Source: Lachnospiraceae bacterium (GTDB lineage: Bacteria; Bacillota; Clostridia; Lachnospirales; Lachnospiraceae). From it: a stretch of 56,605 nucleotides of DNA. The position numbers and the translations under genes are program-made. Under the pieces are notes generated by a model. The model ran no database searches and had not been told where the DNA came from. It was given only the letters and a program-made list of their open reading frames with translations. Each line of letters begins with the position of its first letter. Positions within the stretch are counted from its first letter, which is position 1. This document shows, in pieces, positions 25,502 through 33,639 of this stretch. The stretch is from NCBI GenBank assembly GCA_009774145.1, contig VSND01000025.1, positions 1 to 56,605 of the forward strand, read 5' to 3'.

Positions 25502-26176
25502 CTACCTTTCCAGCCCCCGTTTTACATGATCCATGGCGGGCAGTTCCTGAATGGAACGGGCGGCTTCTTTCTGATCCTGCCGCAGCATGTCGAGGAGCGA
25601 CGGGCGGCTTTCCCGTAAATAATCCCGCTGTTCATCCGCCCTTGCGTGGAAGTCTTTGGCTGCCGCTTCCGGGTCGCAAAAATAATGGCCCCAGAAGAAA
25701 TTTTCATCCCCCCGCTGTTCATCGTTTTTTATGTTCCGCGCCCATGTTGCGTAGGGCTGGGGCGCGTCCTGATTTTCGGCGAGGACATATTCCATGTGGC
25801 CGACAGTTTCACTTTCCAGTATGGTATAACCCTGGTTGACACGGGGCGGCTCATTGTTGGGGATCCCGTCGATCATGTTCATATTCTGCTCCGTGGAAAG
25901 CTCTGTCGCCCGCAGGTGGTTTCCATTTTCTGATGCGGGTACAAGGGCGTATTCCTTTTCCTGCTCTTTTGCCAGCGGCCTGGGGTATTCCACATACCCG
26001 AAGGCTTTGACTGTGCCGTTCTCTACAAGGACAGGCGCGATCTCCTTAATCTCCACCAGCTTCATGTCCTCCATGTGGGGGCAGGTTCCTTTCTGCAGGG
26101 CCTCATTGGTAATGTAATAACGGTATCTGTCCGGCTGCTGCGCGGCAAATTCCTCCAGTTTCTGTTTTGGTTCCAA
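25502..26176 (-). CDS. ICE protein with C-terminal RPSLLDML motif, unknown function
   Basis: A 224-residue soluble protein starting with TTG (AAGGAGG upstream). N-terminal half contains ITNEALQKGTCPHMEDMKLV; the middle has GYTILESETVGHMEYVLAEN and WGHYFCDPEAAAKDFHARAD, resembling the LPD-type domains of the polyvalent ICE proteins. The end (RPSLLDMLRQDQKEAARS) is a version of the C-terminal motif shared by seven proteins of this ICE. It lies between topB and the small gene at 25218 and is co-transcribed with them. Function unknown. Confidence 0.65.
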   Translation of the reverse strand: MEPKQKLEEFAAQQPDRYRYYITNEALQKGTCPHMEDMKLVEIKEIAPVLVENGTVKAFGYVEYPRPLAKEQEKEYALVPASENGNHLRATELSTEQNMNMIDGIPNNEPPRVNQGYTILESETVGHMEYVLAENQDAPQPYATWARNIKNDEQRGDENFFWGHYFCDPEAAAKDFHARADEQRDYLRESRPSLLDMLRQDQKEAARSIQELPAMDHVKRGLER

Positions 26177-26194
26177 ACGGGTCGCCTCCTTCTT

Positions 26195-28306
26195 TTATTT
26201 TTTATCAAATTCCAGCTTAAAGTTCACATATTTTCCGCCTGTGTCCTCCATGACGATCGTAGCGTCATAGAAGATCCCTTTCTTTTCCGAATACAGGCCG
26301 GTCATTTTGACCTTCCCTTTTTTCAGCAGGGCGGCGGCAGTCTTTTTTGTCAGTTCCTTCCGCTTGCTCCTGAAATACGGGTTGTCTTTCCACAGGGCAA
26401 AGCCGCAGGAGGGTGACGCTTTATATCCGGAGCAGTAGAAGCTCTTTTTTCCCTCATAGACCGGCCTGCCGCAGCGGGGGCAGATGCCAACGGCCTCTTT
26501 TGCGGAGCCGGAGAGGGCGCTGCCGGTATCTGCCGCTGCATCTTTATAAGATTCCACCAGCCCGCAGACCATACGGGTGATCCCGTCCATAAATTCCTCC
26601 GGCTTCCGTTCCCCGCGTTCCACTTCTTTTAAGGCTTCTTCCCAATCAGCGGTCAGCTTTGCGCTCTTTACGGCGTCCGGCAGCACGTTTATCAGTTCCA
26701 TGCCTTTTTTTGTGGGGATCAGCAGCTTGTTTTTCCGCTCCACGAATCCGCCCTTTACCAGCTTTTCGATCACGCCCGCGCGGGTGGCCGGCGTCCCCAG
26801 CCCTTTGCGCTCCACATCTTCGATCTGTGCAAATTCTTCCGCCCCGGCGTTTTCCATGGCGGAAAGGAGGGAATCTTCGGTGTACCGTTTGGGAGGGCTT
26901 GTCGTCCCCTCATGGAGCGCGGCGGCTTCCGCAGTAAGGATCTGCCCTTCGGATAATCCCGGCAGGGGCGGGGCTTCGGTTTTATCCTCCGTTTTTTTTC
27001 CTGACGCTTCCAAAAACGGGCGTTCCACGGCTCTCCAGCCCCCGGAAAGCTCCGTGCGGCCTTTTACAGTAAAGGTCTCCCCTTCACACAAAAGCGCCAC
27101 CTCCGTATCCGCATAGGAATATTTTTCCGGGCAGACGGCGCATAAAAGACGTATGGAAATGAGGGAGAGGATATTTTTCTCCCCGGTAGGGAGGGCAGTC
27201 AGATCTGTCCGTGCGGTTTCTTTTGTGGGAAGTATGGCATGGTGGTCGCTGACTTTGGAATTGTCAGTCACAAGGGCCGCGTTCACGCCGCCCCGGAATC
27301 CCGAAGCAGACGGGAACGCGCCGGCGATCTCCCGGCACAGTTCCGGCAGCATACAGGCCATGTCTTCCGTCAGATACCGGGAATCCGTGCGCGGGTAGGT
27401 CGCCAGTTTCTTCTCATACAAAAGCTGGATATAGTCCAGCGTCTGCTGTGCGGTATAGCCGTACATCCGGTTGGCTTCCCTTTGCAGGGTGGTAAGGTCA
27501 TAGAGTTTCGGCGGCTTTTCCGTCTTTTCCCGGCGGTTTACAGCCTGTACTGCGGCCTGTTTTCCCAGGCAGGTCCTCCGCAGCTTCTCCGCGTCCGTCC
27601 GGCTTGGAAAGCGGCGGCTTGATACGGACAGGGAGCCGCAGTCCAGCTCCACCGTATAAAATTTTTCTTTTTTAAATCCGCTGACCGCCTGTTCCCGCTC
27701 CGCCAGGAGTGCGAGAGTGGGCGTCATCACACGGCCTACATTCAGGGTCTTTCCCCGGTAAAGGGTGGTAAAAAGCCTTGTGCCGTTAATCCCCACCAGC
27801 CAGTCCGCCTTGGCGCGGCACAGGGCGGCTTCATAAAGCAGGCCGTAATCTTCTCCGGGGCGCAGATGTTCCATGCCCTCCCGGATGGCGGAATCCTCCA
27901 TGGACGAGATCCAGAGCCGCCGGAATGGTTTTTTACATCCCGCCTGGTGGTAGACCAGCCGGAAGATCAGTTCCCCTTCCCGGCCTGCATCCGTGGCTTC
28001 CACCAGTTCCGTTACGTCAGGGCGTTCCATCAGATCCTTTAAGATCTCAAACTGTTTTTTTGTGGCCGGGGATACTGAAAAGCGCCAGGGTTCCGGCAGG
28101 ATCGGGAGATCTTCACGCGTCCATCTGGAATAGCGCGGGTCATAGCTGTCGGCGGCGGAAAGCTCCACCAGATGCCCGACGCACCAGCTTACCAGATAGC
28201 CGTTTCCCTCCAGGTAGCCGTCCCTGCGCCCGGCCACGCCGATGCTTTTGGCGACCGCCTGTGCGACGCTCGGTTTTTCCGTTATGATAAGAGTAGAAGT
28301 TGGCAA
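26195..28306 (-). CDS. topB: DNA topoisomerase III
   Basis: Type IA topoisomerase that decatenates or relaxes DNA during ICE replication and transfer. The N-terminal Toprim domain starts with LIITEKPSVAQAVA. VEATDAGREGELIF carries the conserved acidic metal-binding site. The active-site tyrosine is in TYPRTDSRYL (about residue 305). The C-terminus has a zinc finger (CPRCGRPVYEGKKSFYC) and a second topoisomerase-associated domain. 703 residues, normal for plasmid/ICE TopB. The start is TTG, selected by AGGAGG 8 nt upstream; no in-frame ATG lies nearby. Confidence 0.95.
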   Translation of the reverse strand: MPTSTLIITEKPSVAQAVAKSIGVAGRRDGYLEGNGYLVSWCVGHLVELSAADSYDPRYSRWTREDLPILPEPWRFSVSPATKKQFEILKDLMERPDVTELVEATDAGREGELIFRLVYHQAGCKKPFRRLWISSMEDSAIREGMEHLRPGEDYGLLYEAALCRAKADWLVGINGTRLFTTLYRGKTLNVGRVMTPTLALLAEREQAVSGFKKEKFYTVELDCGSLSVSSRRFPSRTDAEKLRRTCLGKQAAVQAVNRREKTEKPPKLYDLTTLQREANRMYGYTAQQTLDYIQLLYEKKLATYPRTDSRYLTEDMACMLPELCREIAGAFPSASGFRGGVNAALVTDNSKVSDHHAILPTKETARTDLTALPTGEKNILSLISIRLLCAVCPEKYSYADTEVALLCEGETFTVKGRTELSGGWRAVERPFLEASGKKTEDKTEAPPLPGLSEGQILTAEAAALHEGTTSPPKRYTEDSLLSAMENAGAEEFAQIEDVERKGLGTPATRAGVIEKLVKGGFVERKNKLLIPTKKGMELINVLPDAVKSAKLTADWEEALKEVERGERKPEEFMDGITRMVCGLVESYKDAAADTGSALSGSAKEAVGICPRCGRPVYEGKKSFYCSGYKASPSCGFALWKDNPYFRSKRKELTKKTAAALLKKGKVKMTGLYSEKKGIFYDATIVMEDTGGKYVNFKLEFDKK

Positions 28307-28330
28307 GATACATTCCTCCTGTCTGATAAG

Positions 28331-28357
28331 GCCGGCGCAGGGGATCCCCGCGCCGGC
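28331..28357. other. Very strong GC-rich hairpin between cnaB and topB
   Basis: GCCGGCGC/GCGCCGGC outer arms and GGGG/CCCC inner arms form an almost perfect palindrome in the 63-bp gap. No T-run follows on either strand, so it is not a normal terminator; it may be an mRNA processing or stability element for the topB message. Confidence 0.5.
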
Positions 28358-28369
28358 AGTCTGTTCCGG

Positions 28370-29998
28370 TTATGTCTGTTTCATTCTGTTAAGGGAGAAA
28401 CCGCAGACAGCCGCAGACAGAAAACAGAGTGCGGACAATCCCGCAGGGATAAGCGGGAGCGTCTCCCCGGTCTTGGGTATGATGTCTTGGGGGTTGGTAT
28501 GCTCCATGTCCCGTTCACTGGTGATCTCCACCTCCGTCGTCATGCTCGCCGTGACAGAAAAGCGGATCCGGGCGGTCTCCCCGAAAAAGCCTGCCGGGGA
28601 TTTCCTTTCCCGGAGGTAATAATCCCCTTCTGCCAGGGTGAGCGTCCCTTTCCCGTTTTTTACGGTCACTTCCCCGGCCTTTTTCCCATCGCTTTTATAG
28701 ACAGCCAGCACCTGCCCGGAAAGTTTTTCCCCCGTCCCGGCGGCAGAATTGGAGACCTGCAAAGTCCCCGTCTTTTTCGCTTCCGTCTGGCTTCCACTGT
28801 CCCCGGTTCGGGCAGACGTGGCGGACGCGCCAGTGGATGATGTGCCTGAAAATGGTGCGGAAGAAAGGGCGGAGAACAGGCTGTCGAACGGGGACGCCTG
28901 TGCGCCTGTTTCCTGCTTTTCCTCCTCCTTCTTTTCTTCTGTTTCTTTTTCCTCTTCTTTTACGTTTTTCACGGTTTTTTCCGTCGTTATCCCGGAACGC
29001 ACACGGAATCCGGTCTTTTCTTCATCCAGCCGGTAGCCTTCCGGGGCTTCCAGTTCCAGGAGGTAATAACTGCCCGGTTCCAGTTCGATCTCCGCCACGC
29101 CTTTCCGGTCAGTGGTGACTTCCCCCATGCAGTTGTCCGTGTCTGTCTCATAAATGCCGAAAATAGCGTCTTTTAAGCGTTTTCCGCTTTCGGAATCCCG
29201 TTTGGTGATCCGCAGCGCGCCCGGCTCTTCGCTGTCCTCAGTTTCTCCCTCCCTGCGGTTTGTGACCGTCAGTTCCTTCACTTCTCCTTCCTGCAGGGAG
29301 ACATGGATGGCATTGGAAGAAAGGAGATATCCTTCCGGGGCCGTGGTCTCTTTCATGGTATAGCTGCCGGCGGAAAGCTCCATGCCTGCCGTCCCGTCGT
29401 TCCCGGTCATCAGTTCCCCAACTTTTCTGCCGCTTTCTTCCTCATAAACGGAGAACACGGCTCCGGACAGCCTCCGGTCTTTCTGGTCTGCGTCCGTTTT
29501 GGTGATCTTTAACGCCGCCATTTTCGGCTCCGGCGCTGGCAGGGGCTTATTGGCAGCCGTAAGGGCTGTCGTTTCCCCGCCAGCCACAGTGAACGCATAT
29601 TTTTCCGCAGACAGCTGGTAGCCTTCCGGGGCACACTGTTCCAGCAGGTAATAATCCCCCGGCGCAAGAGCTGTCTGCCCCATGCCGCCGTTTCCTGTCA
29701 GCAGTTCCCCAGCCTCCGTGTCGTCTGCCGCATGGTACACTTTAAAAGACGCGCCGGGCAAAGGAGCGCCTGTGTCCGCGTCCGTTTTCAGCACCCGGAT
29801 CCATCCGGTTTCCGGCGCGGTTTCCCCCAGTGTGCCCGGATCTTCCTCTGTTCCCCCTGGTTCCCCCAGGCCATTGCCGGACACGGTTTCCGCCGACTCT
29901 GCGGCCGGCATTTCCTCCGCCGCCAGAGCCGCCATGGGCGTGGCCATGAGGATAAAAAGACACAGGGAAATAAAAAATGCTGTGATTCGTTTTGACAT
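28370..29998 (-). CDS. Sortase-anchored surface protein with four CnaB/SpaA-type domains
   Basis: A 542-residue cell-wall protein. A signal peptide (ITAFFISLCLFILMATPMAA) is followed by four CnaB/SpaA-like beta domains at about 65-150, 155-247, 257-345 and 405-490. Each contains a Gly-Ala-x-Phe strand (PGASFKVY, SGAVFSVYEE, KDAIFGIYET) and an SYTMKETTAPEGY-type or YYLLEQCAPEGY-type Glu that normally forms an isopeptide bond. The C-terminus has the sorting signal IPKTGE, a hydrophobic helix and positive residues. It is followed by topB and preceded by its likely sortase. Probably a donor-surface adhesin for mating contact. A Ser/Thr/Glu-rich spacer separates the third and fourth domains. Confidence 0.88.
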   Translation of the reverse strand: MSKRITAFFISLCLFILMATPMAALAAEEMPAAESAETVSGNGLGEPGGTEEDPGTLGETAPETGWIRVLKTDADTGAPLPGASFKVYHAADDTEAGELLTGNGGMGQTALAPGDYYLLEQCAPEGYQLSAEKYAFTVAGGETTALTAANKPLPAPEPKMAALKITKTDADQKDRRLSGAVFSVYEEESGRKVGELMTGNDGTAGMELSAGSYTMKETTAPEGYLLSSNAIHVSLQEGEVKELTVTNRREGETEDSEEPGALRITKRDSESGKRLKDAIFGIYETDTDNCMGEVTTDRKGVAEIELEPGSYYLLELEAPEGYRLDEEKTGFRVRSGITTEKTVKNVKEEEKETEEKKEEEKQETGAQASPFDSLFSALSSAPFSGTSSTGASATSARTGDSGSQTEAKKTGTLQVSNSAAGTGEKLSGQVLAVYKSDGKKAGEVTVKNGKGTLTLAEGDYYLRERKSPAGFFGETARIRFSVTASMTTEVEITSERDMEHTNPQDIIPKTGETLPLIPAGLSALCFLSAAVCGFSLNRMKQT

Positions 29999-30017
29999 AG
30001 TGGTGTGTTTCCTCCTT

Positions 30018-30734
30018 TCATTCTTCCAGCCGCATCGCCCGGACGATCAGCCGGTGCGTTGCGATCCTGACTGGGGTGCAGGTATACAGGGTTAATTGCG
30101 CCCCGCCGTCCGGCGGCAGGGCAAATACAGACGGGTCGTCCGGATCCGCAGTCAGGATCTCGCTTACCAAAAAGGGTATGGGTTCGCCGTCCGCCGTGGT
30201 AAACAGGATCTCATCCCCGGCTTCCAGTTCTTCCAGACGGTTGAAATGCAGCCCGAAGGTATAGCTGCGGTGTCCTGCAATTACGGCGTTCCCTTCGTCT
30301 CCGATCATATCCGTCTGCCGCACCCAGCCCTCCGAGACCTTCAGCTGTTCTTCGGTGACGCCTGCCGTGACCGGAAGCTCTGCGTCTATTTTTGGGATCG
30401 AGAGGATCCCGATCTCCGCGCCTTCTTCCGGCTTTCTCTTCCTTTCTGTCAGGGCGTTTTCTGTTTCCGGCTCCGGCGGCAGGCTCTCCCCGTTTCCCTC
30501 CCCCGGAATTTCCTCCAAAGCTTCCGTTTCCGCAGGCGGTTCCGTTTCCGGTTCAGTGCGTGGGGAAGCCTCCGTTCCCTGGGCTTCTTCCCCTGCAAGC
30601 CGCACGATCATTGCCTCCTGTTCCTGTTTTTCCCGGCGGCGTTCCCACGAAGGGGACAGCGCCAGCATAGTCCCGGCAAGGGCGGCGGACAGGAGTGCGG
30701 CGACTAAAAGTGCTTTTTTATGTGTCTGTTTCAT
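30018..30734 (-). CDS. Sortase (class C/D-like transpeptidase)
   Basis: Membrane-anchored transpeptidase that should attach the neighbouring CnaB protein (IPKTGE signal) to the wall or to itself. N-terminal membrane anchor (ALLVAALLSAALAGTMLAL), then a long Glu/Pro-rich spacer, then the sortase barrel. Catalytic residues are visible: His in AVIAGHRSYTFG, Cys in LTLYTCTP and Arg in ATHRLIVRA. There is no C-terminal membrane helix, so class D or a soluble-ended class C are both possible. The start at 30734 has AAGGAGG; it overlaps the upstream mini-gene by 17 bp. 238 residues. Confidence 0.9.
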   Translation of the reverse strand: MKQTHKKALLVAALLSAALAGTMLALSPSWERRREKQEQEAMIVRLAGEEAQGTEASPRTEPETEPPAETEALEEIPGEGNGESLPPEPETENALTERKRKPEEGAEIGILSIPKIDAELPVTAGVTEEQLKVSEGWVRQTDMIGDEGNAVIAGHRSYTFGLHFNRLEELEAGDEILFTTADGEPIPFLVSEILTADPDDPSVFALPPDGGAQLTLYTCTPVRIATHRLIVRAMRLEE

Positions 30735-30924
30735 GGTTCCTCCTTTTTCTGGTATCAGACAGCAGATCTTTGATACAGTAGCCGATGCAGGGGCGGGCGC
30801 GCCCATAAGGGCATCCCCTGCATTTGTCAGACAGGGCAGGGGCAGGGCTGTTTCTCCGCGCCTGTCTGGCAGACGGCTTTCCGGCCATCATGTATTCATA
30901 CGGGGAATCCGTAAACTGTGCCAT
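30718..30924 (-). CDS. Cys-rich miniprotein, unknown function
   Basis: A 68-residue protein with a very good ribosome site (AGGAGG 7-8 nt before ATG) and a C-x-x-C-x8-C-x3-C pattern (CRGCPYGRARPCIGYC) likely to bind zinc or form disulfides. An N-terminal FTDSPYEYMMAGKPSA stretch precedes it. Such miniproteins sit between DUF4366 and sortase genes in this ICE family. It begins 5 bp after the DUF4366 gene and overlaps the sortase start by 17 bp, so all three are co-translated. Function unknown. Confidence 0.7.
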   Translation of the reverse strand: MAQFTDSPYEYMMAGKPSARQARRNSPAPALSDKCRGCPYGRARPCIGYCIKDLLSDTRKRRNHETDT

Positions 30925-30928
30925 GCCG

Positions 30929-31957
30929 TTATTCCTCCTGTTCTGGCCCGCTGTCCACGTCATCGCCGTCCGGGTAATCGTCATAAAAAGCTGCGTCCAT
31001 ATCCGGCTGTTCCATCTCTGTCCCTTCCATGCCGGCCTGGGCCTGCATTTCGGAATCCTCGTTGACTTCCGGCTCGTCCTCATCCAACAGGTCGTCCAGA
31101 TCCTCCGCGTCGTCCAGGTCGTGCTTCGGCTTATAGATTTTTAAGTAGTACCCGGCTCCGCCGAATGCCAGGACGGCAAGCAGAATAAAGATCATGATCC
31201 CGGTCCCGCCGCTTTTTTCCGGTTTTTCCGGCTCTTTTTCCTGTTCGTCTTTCGTTTCCTCCGGTTCGCCGGCGCAGGATTTTAGGTCGTTCTTGCAGAC
31301 CGGGCAGGCAGTATCCACCTTCCCGGTCTCACACTGTTTCACACACGAGCAGACCTCCACCACAGGCATGGCGCTCTCCCCGCCGCTTCCTTCTTTGCTT
31401 TTTTCCGCCAGGTCTGCCAGATCGTTTTCCGTAACTGCGTTTAAGAAATACACGTTGTCGGAATCACGCTGGCGGTCGATCACAAGATAGAAAATATTTT
31501 CCTCCGGCGTGACAAAGGTGTAAAATTCCTTCCCTTCTTCGTCGGTGGCATTGTCGAGGACGGAAGCCTGCCCGTCCGGGGTGATCGGTTTCTGCTCCGG
31601 TTCCGGCTCCGGGGCCTGGTAGCGTGGGTTTGCCACCGTAACGGCATCCGACTGGTTCCCGGCAAAGTCAATTGCGTAAACTTCCACGGTTTCCTGCCCG
31701 TCCGGTGCGAAGTCCTCAAAATCCAGGTCAAGTGCGCCGTCCACGCGGTAGTTGACCCGCTTCCCGGCGATATAGACAGCTTCCACGCCGGAATCATCAT
31801 CGGTTGCTTCGATATGCAGCATACCGTCCGTGGCTTCCGCGCTGACCCTCGGCGGGGTGGCGTCGGTTTTTTCTGCCGCAAAAACGGTCGCAGGCGTTAA
31901 AAATGCGCCTATGCACAGCACAAGCGCGGATAATGCGTATCGGATATTAGTTTTCAT
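30929..31957 (-). CDS. DUF4366 (CD1107-family) exported membrane protein
   Basis: A 342-residue protein of the CD1107/DUF4366 mobile-element family. It has a signal peptide ending near ATVFAAEKT, an extracellular Ig-like domain (residues 30-110) and a DUF4366 core containing FYLVIDRQRDSDNVYFLNAV. A Cys-rich segment follows (CSCVKQCETGKVDTACPVCK), then one membrane helix (IMIFILLAVLAFGGAGYYL, about 255-275) and a very acidic cytoplasmic tail. Probably part of the mating-surface apparatus together with the CnaB protein and the wall hydrolase. Its start overlaps the DUF4315 stop. Confidence 0.88.
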   Translation of the reverse strand: MKTNIRYALSALVLCIGAFLTPATVFAAEKTDATPPRVSAEATDGMLHIEATDDDSGVEAVYIAGKRVNYRVDGALDLDFEDFAPDGQETVEVYAIDFAGNQSDAVTVANPRYQAPEPEPEQKPITPDGQASVLDNATDEEGKEFYTFVTPEENIFYLVIDRQRDSDNVYFLNAVTENDLADLAEKSKEGSGGESAMPVVEVCSCVKQCETGKVDTACPVCKNDLKSCAGEPEETKDEQEKEPEKPEKSGGTGIMIFILLAVLAFGGAGYYLKIYKPKHDLDDAEDLDDLLDEDEPEVNEDSEMQAQAGMEGTEMEQPDMDAAFYDDYPDGDDVDSGPEQEE

Positions 31958-32195
31958 CTGGTTTTGTTTCCTCCTCTTTTACAGCGTTTCCCTGGGGGAC
32001 TTCCTTCATGGACTGGATCAGTCCCAGGATTGTTTTCAGTTCCTCCGGCGAGGCGGTGATGCCGCGCACGGCCTGTATGATCTCCATGTTCTCATGCTCC
32101 GTGATCTGCCGCTCGATGTCCTTTGCCCGTGCCTGCCATTCGGCGGCTTTCTGCCTTGCCTTTTCAAGCTCCGCTCTCAGACGTTCGATCTTCAT
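31947..32195 (-). CDS. DUF4315 coiled-coil protein
   Basis: An 82-residue protein, almost all coiled coil (RLRAELEKARQKAAEWQARA), followed by the DUF4315 signature IQAVRGITASPEELKTIL. It is found next to DUF4366 proteins in conjugative elements of Firmicutes; role unknown, perhaps a scaffold for the membrane complex. The ATG at 32195 has AAAGGAGAAG upstream; it overlaps the end of the radical SAM gene by 32 bp and the start of the DUF4366 gene by 11 bp. Confidence 0.82.
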   Translation of the reverse strand: MKIERLRAELEKARQKAAEWQARAKDIERQITEHENMEIIQAVRGITASPEELKTILGLIQSMKEVPQGNAVKEEETKPDEN

Positions 32196-33105
32196 TTCCT
32201 TCTCCTTTCTGCTTCCTGCGCCAGTTCGGGACAAAATCGTTGAAGTCCGGTACTGCGCGGAAGAACCATTTATTGTTCACCCACTGCTGGAGACGGCGCG
32301 TAACGGGAGGGGCGGTGGATTTCTCATACACCATCACATAGGGGTCGTATCCCATGTCGCGGAGGGTATAGATGCGGTACAGATCCTGCTCATGGGAGCT
32401 GCCGTAATTGGTAAGGACATAGACCCGCCGCTTCCGGCAGTCTTTTACGGAAGTCCATTCTGAAAACCGCTTAAAATACGGCGTCAGATCATCCTCCGGG
32501 TTATCCCAGGCAAAATGCAGCATTTTTGTCCTCACCCGGTTTAAGGCGGACGCTTTCTCCGGCGTCATGAGCCGTATGTCAAGCCCCTGGGTAAAATCCA
32601 CCATCGCCCCGCTGTCCGCAAGCTGCCCTAAGAGCCGCTCCCAGTCCGGGCAGGCTAACAGGTTTGCGTCCAGGAGCTTGATTTCCTTTTCTCCCCTCCA
32701 AAACTCGGATAGGTCTGCCACCGCCACCGTTTTCCTCCCCTCTTTCTCCCCTACGATGCAGAAGCCGCAGCCCCGTGGACAGCCCCGTGACAAAAAGCCG
32801 TAGGCAGTCCCGGCAAACTGCGGATATATCCCGTAATCCGGGCAGGTATGCTCCACATCGTCGGGCAGGCAGTTAGAAAGCCCGTAGCCTGTGCCGCCCC
32901 GGATAATCTGGTCGGCACGGATCCTGCCGGTAAAGTCTTTGGAATAACTGTCCGTAAAGACGCGGCTCATATATACAAGGTCATACCGCCTGCGCCCGTC
33001 GTGCCATTCCACAGTATCGCCCCGTGCCTTGTGGTAAGCGGAAAGCTTCATCAGGCACAGGTTTGGCCATCGGTGGCCGTCCACGTCAATCAGTCCTATT
33101 TTCAG
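32164..33105 (-). CDS. Radical SAM protein of ICEs, with apparent CTG start
   Basis: A 313-residue iron-sulfur enzyme. The [4Fe-4S]/SAM motif C-x3-C-x2-C is in SRGCPRGCGFCIVGEKEG (about residue 107). The N-terminus (KIGLIDVDGHRWPNLCLMKL) looks like the Rossmann-type domain preceding many radical SAM cores, and later motifs are FWRGEKEIKLLDANLL and DFTQGLDIRL. The substrate is unknown. No ATG, GTG or TTG fits the conserved N-terminus; CTG at 33105, 7-8 nt after AAAGGAGGG, is the likely start (GTG at 33084 would remove the first strand). It follows two methylase genes and may act with them on nucleic acid. Confidence 0.8.
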   Translation of the reverse strand: MKIGLIDVDGHRWPNLCLMKLSAYHKARGDTVEWHDGRRRYDLVYMSRVFTDSYSKDFTGRIRADQIIRGGTGYGLSNCLPDDVEHTCPDYGIYPQFAGTAYGFLSRGCPRGCGFCIVGEKEGRKTVAVADLSEFWRGEKEIKLLDANLLACPDWERLLGQLADSGAMVDFTQGLDIRLMTPEKASALNRVRTKMLHFAWDNPEDDLTPYFKRFSEWTSVKDCRKRRVYVLTNYGSSHEQDLYRIYTLRDMGYDPYVMVYEKSTAPPVTRRLQQWVNNKWFFRAVPDFNDFVPNWRRKQKGEGNEDRTSESGA

Positions 33106-33120
33106 TGTGATCCCTCCTTT

Positions 33121-33639
33121 TTAAGTCCGCTGGCTGTCTAAGTAGGCAAATTCCAGCTGATTCTTACATATCCCGCTGCACAGGTAGCCACTCTGGAATG
33201 GCACCCGTTTCGCTTTTTCCATTCCTTTTCCTGTGTACTCCACCCGTGGGCTGAGCCAGAGCATTTCCACCCGGTTTTCATAAAACATCCGGAACCGTTC
33301 TTTGCTGTCAAAAATGCCCTGAAAATTCAGCAGCATGGCAAATGGCCTGCCGATCTCATACAGCCGCCGGATCACCTGCCCCTTTAAACTGTAAGGCGGG
33401 TTGCTGACGATATAATCACAGTCCGGCACGTCAGCCGTAAAAAAATCCTGCCCGGTGTGGATATGCCCATAAATGACATGGAATCCGTGTCCGGACAGGA
33501 CTTTGACAAACTCACTTTCTGCCGTATCGAACGGACACCAGACCACAGCGCCGGCCTTCAGCCGCTCCATGATCGGATATACCGCATAAGCAGGGGTGAA
33601 ATATTCATCATTCTTATGGAACTGGTGTTGTATCTGTAT
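33121..33639 (-). CDS. DNA adenine-methylase-like protein (NPPY), start codon non-standard
   Basis: A small methylase-fold protein with the catalytic motif VSNPPYSLKGQVIRRL. In place of a glycine-rich SAM motif it has VWCPFDTAESEFVKVL, a divergent version seen in a family common in phages and ICEs. The first ATG in frame (33570) has no ribosome site and would cut off the conserved-looking FHKNDEYFTPAYAVYPI segment. The frame is open up to an ATA at 33639 that lies 8 nt after AAGGAGG, so a non-standard start is inferred (172 residues). It overlaps the upstream methylase gene by 26 bp. May be an inactive partner subunit. Confidence 0.65.
   Translation of the reverse strand: MQIQHQFHKNDEYFTPAYAVYPIMERLKAGAVVWCPFDTAESEFVKVLSGHGFHVIYGHIHTGQDFFTADVPDCDYIVSNPPYSLKGQVIRRLYEIGRPFAMLLNFQGIFDSKERFRMFYENRVEMLWLSPRVEYTGKGMEKAKRVPFQSGYLCSGICKNQLEFAYLDSQRT

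Noticed and set aside
28370..29998. CnaB repeats as possible assembly duplication
   Set aside because: The four domains are diverged in sequence and length, as normal for CnaB proteins, so they are real protein repeats.
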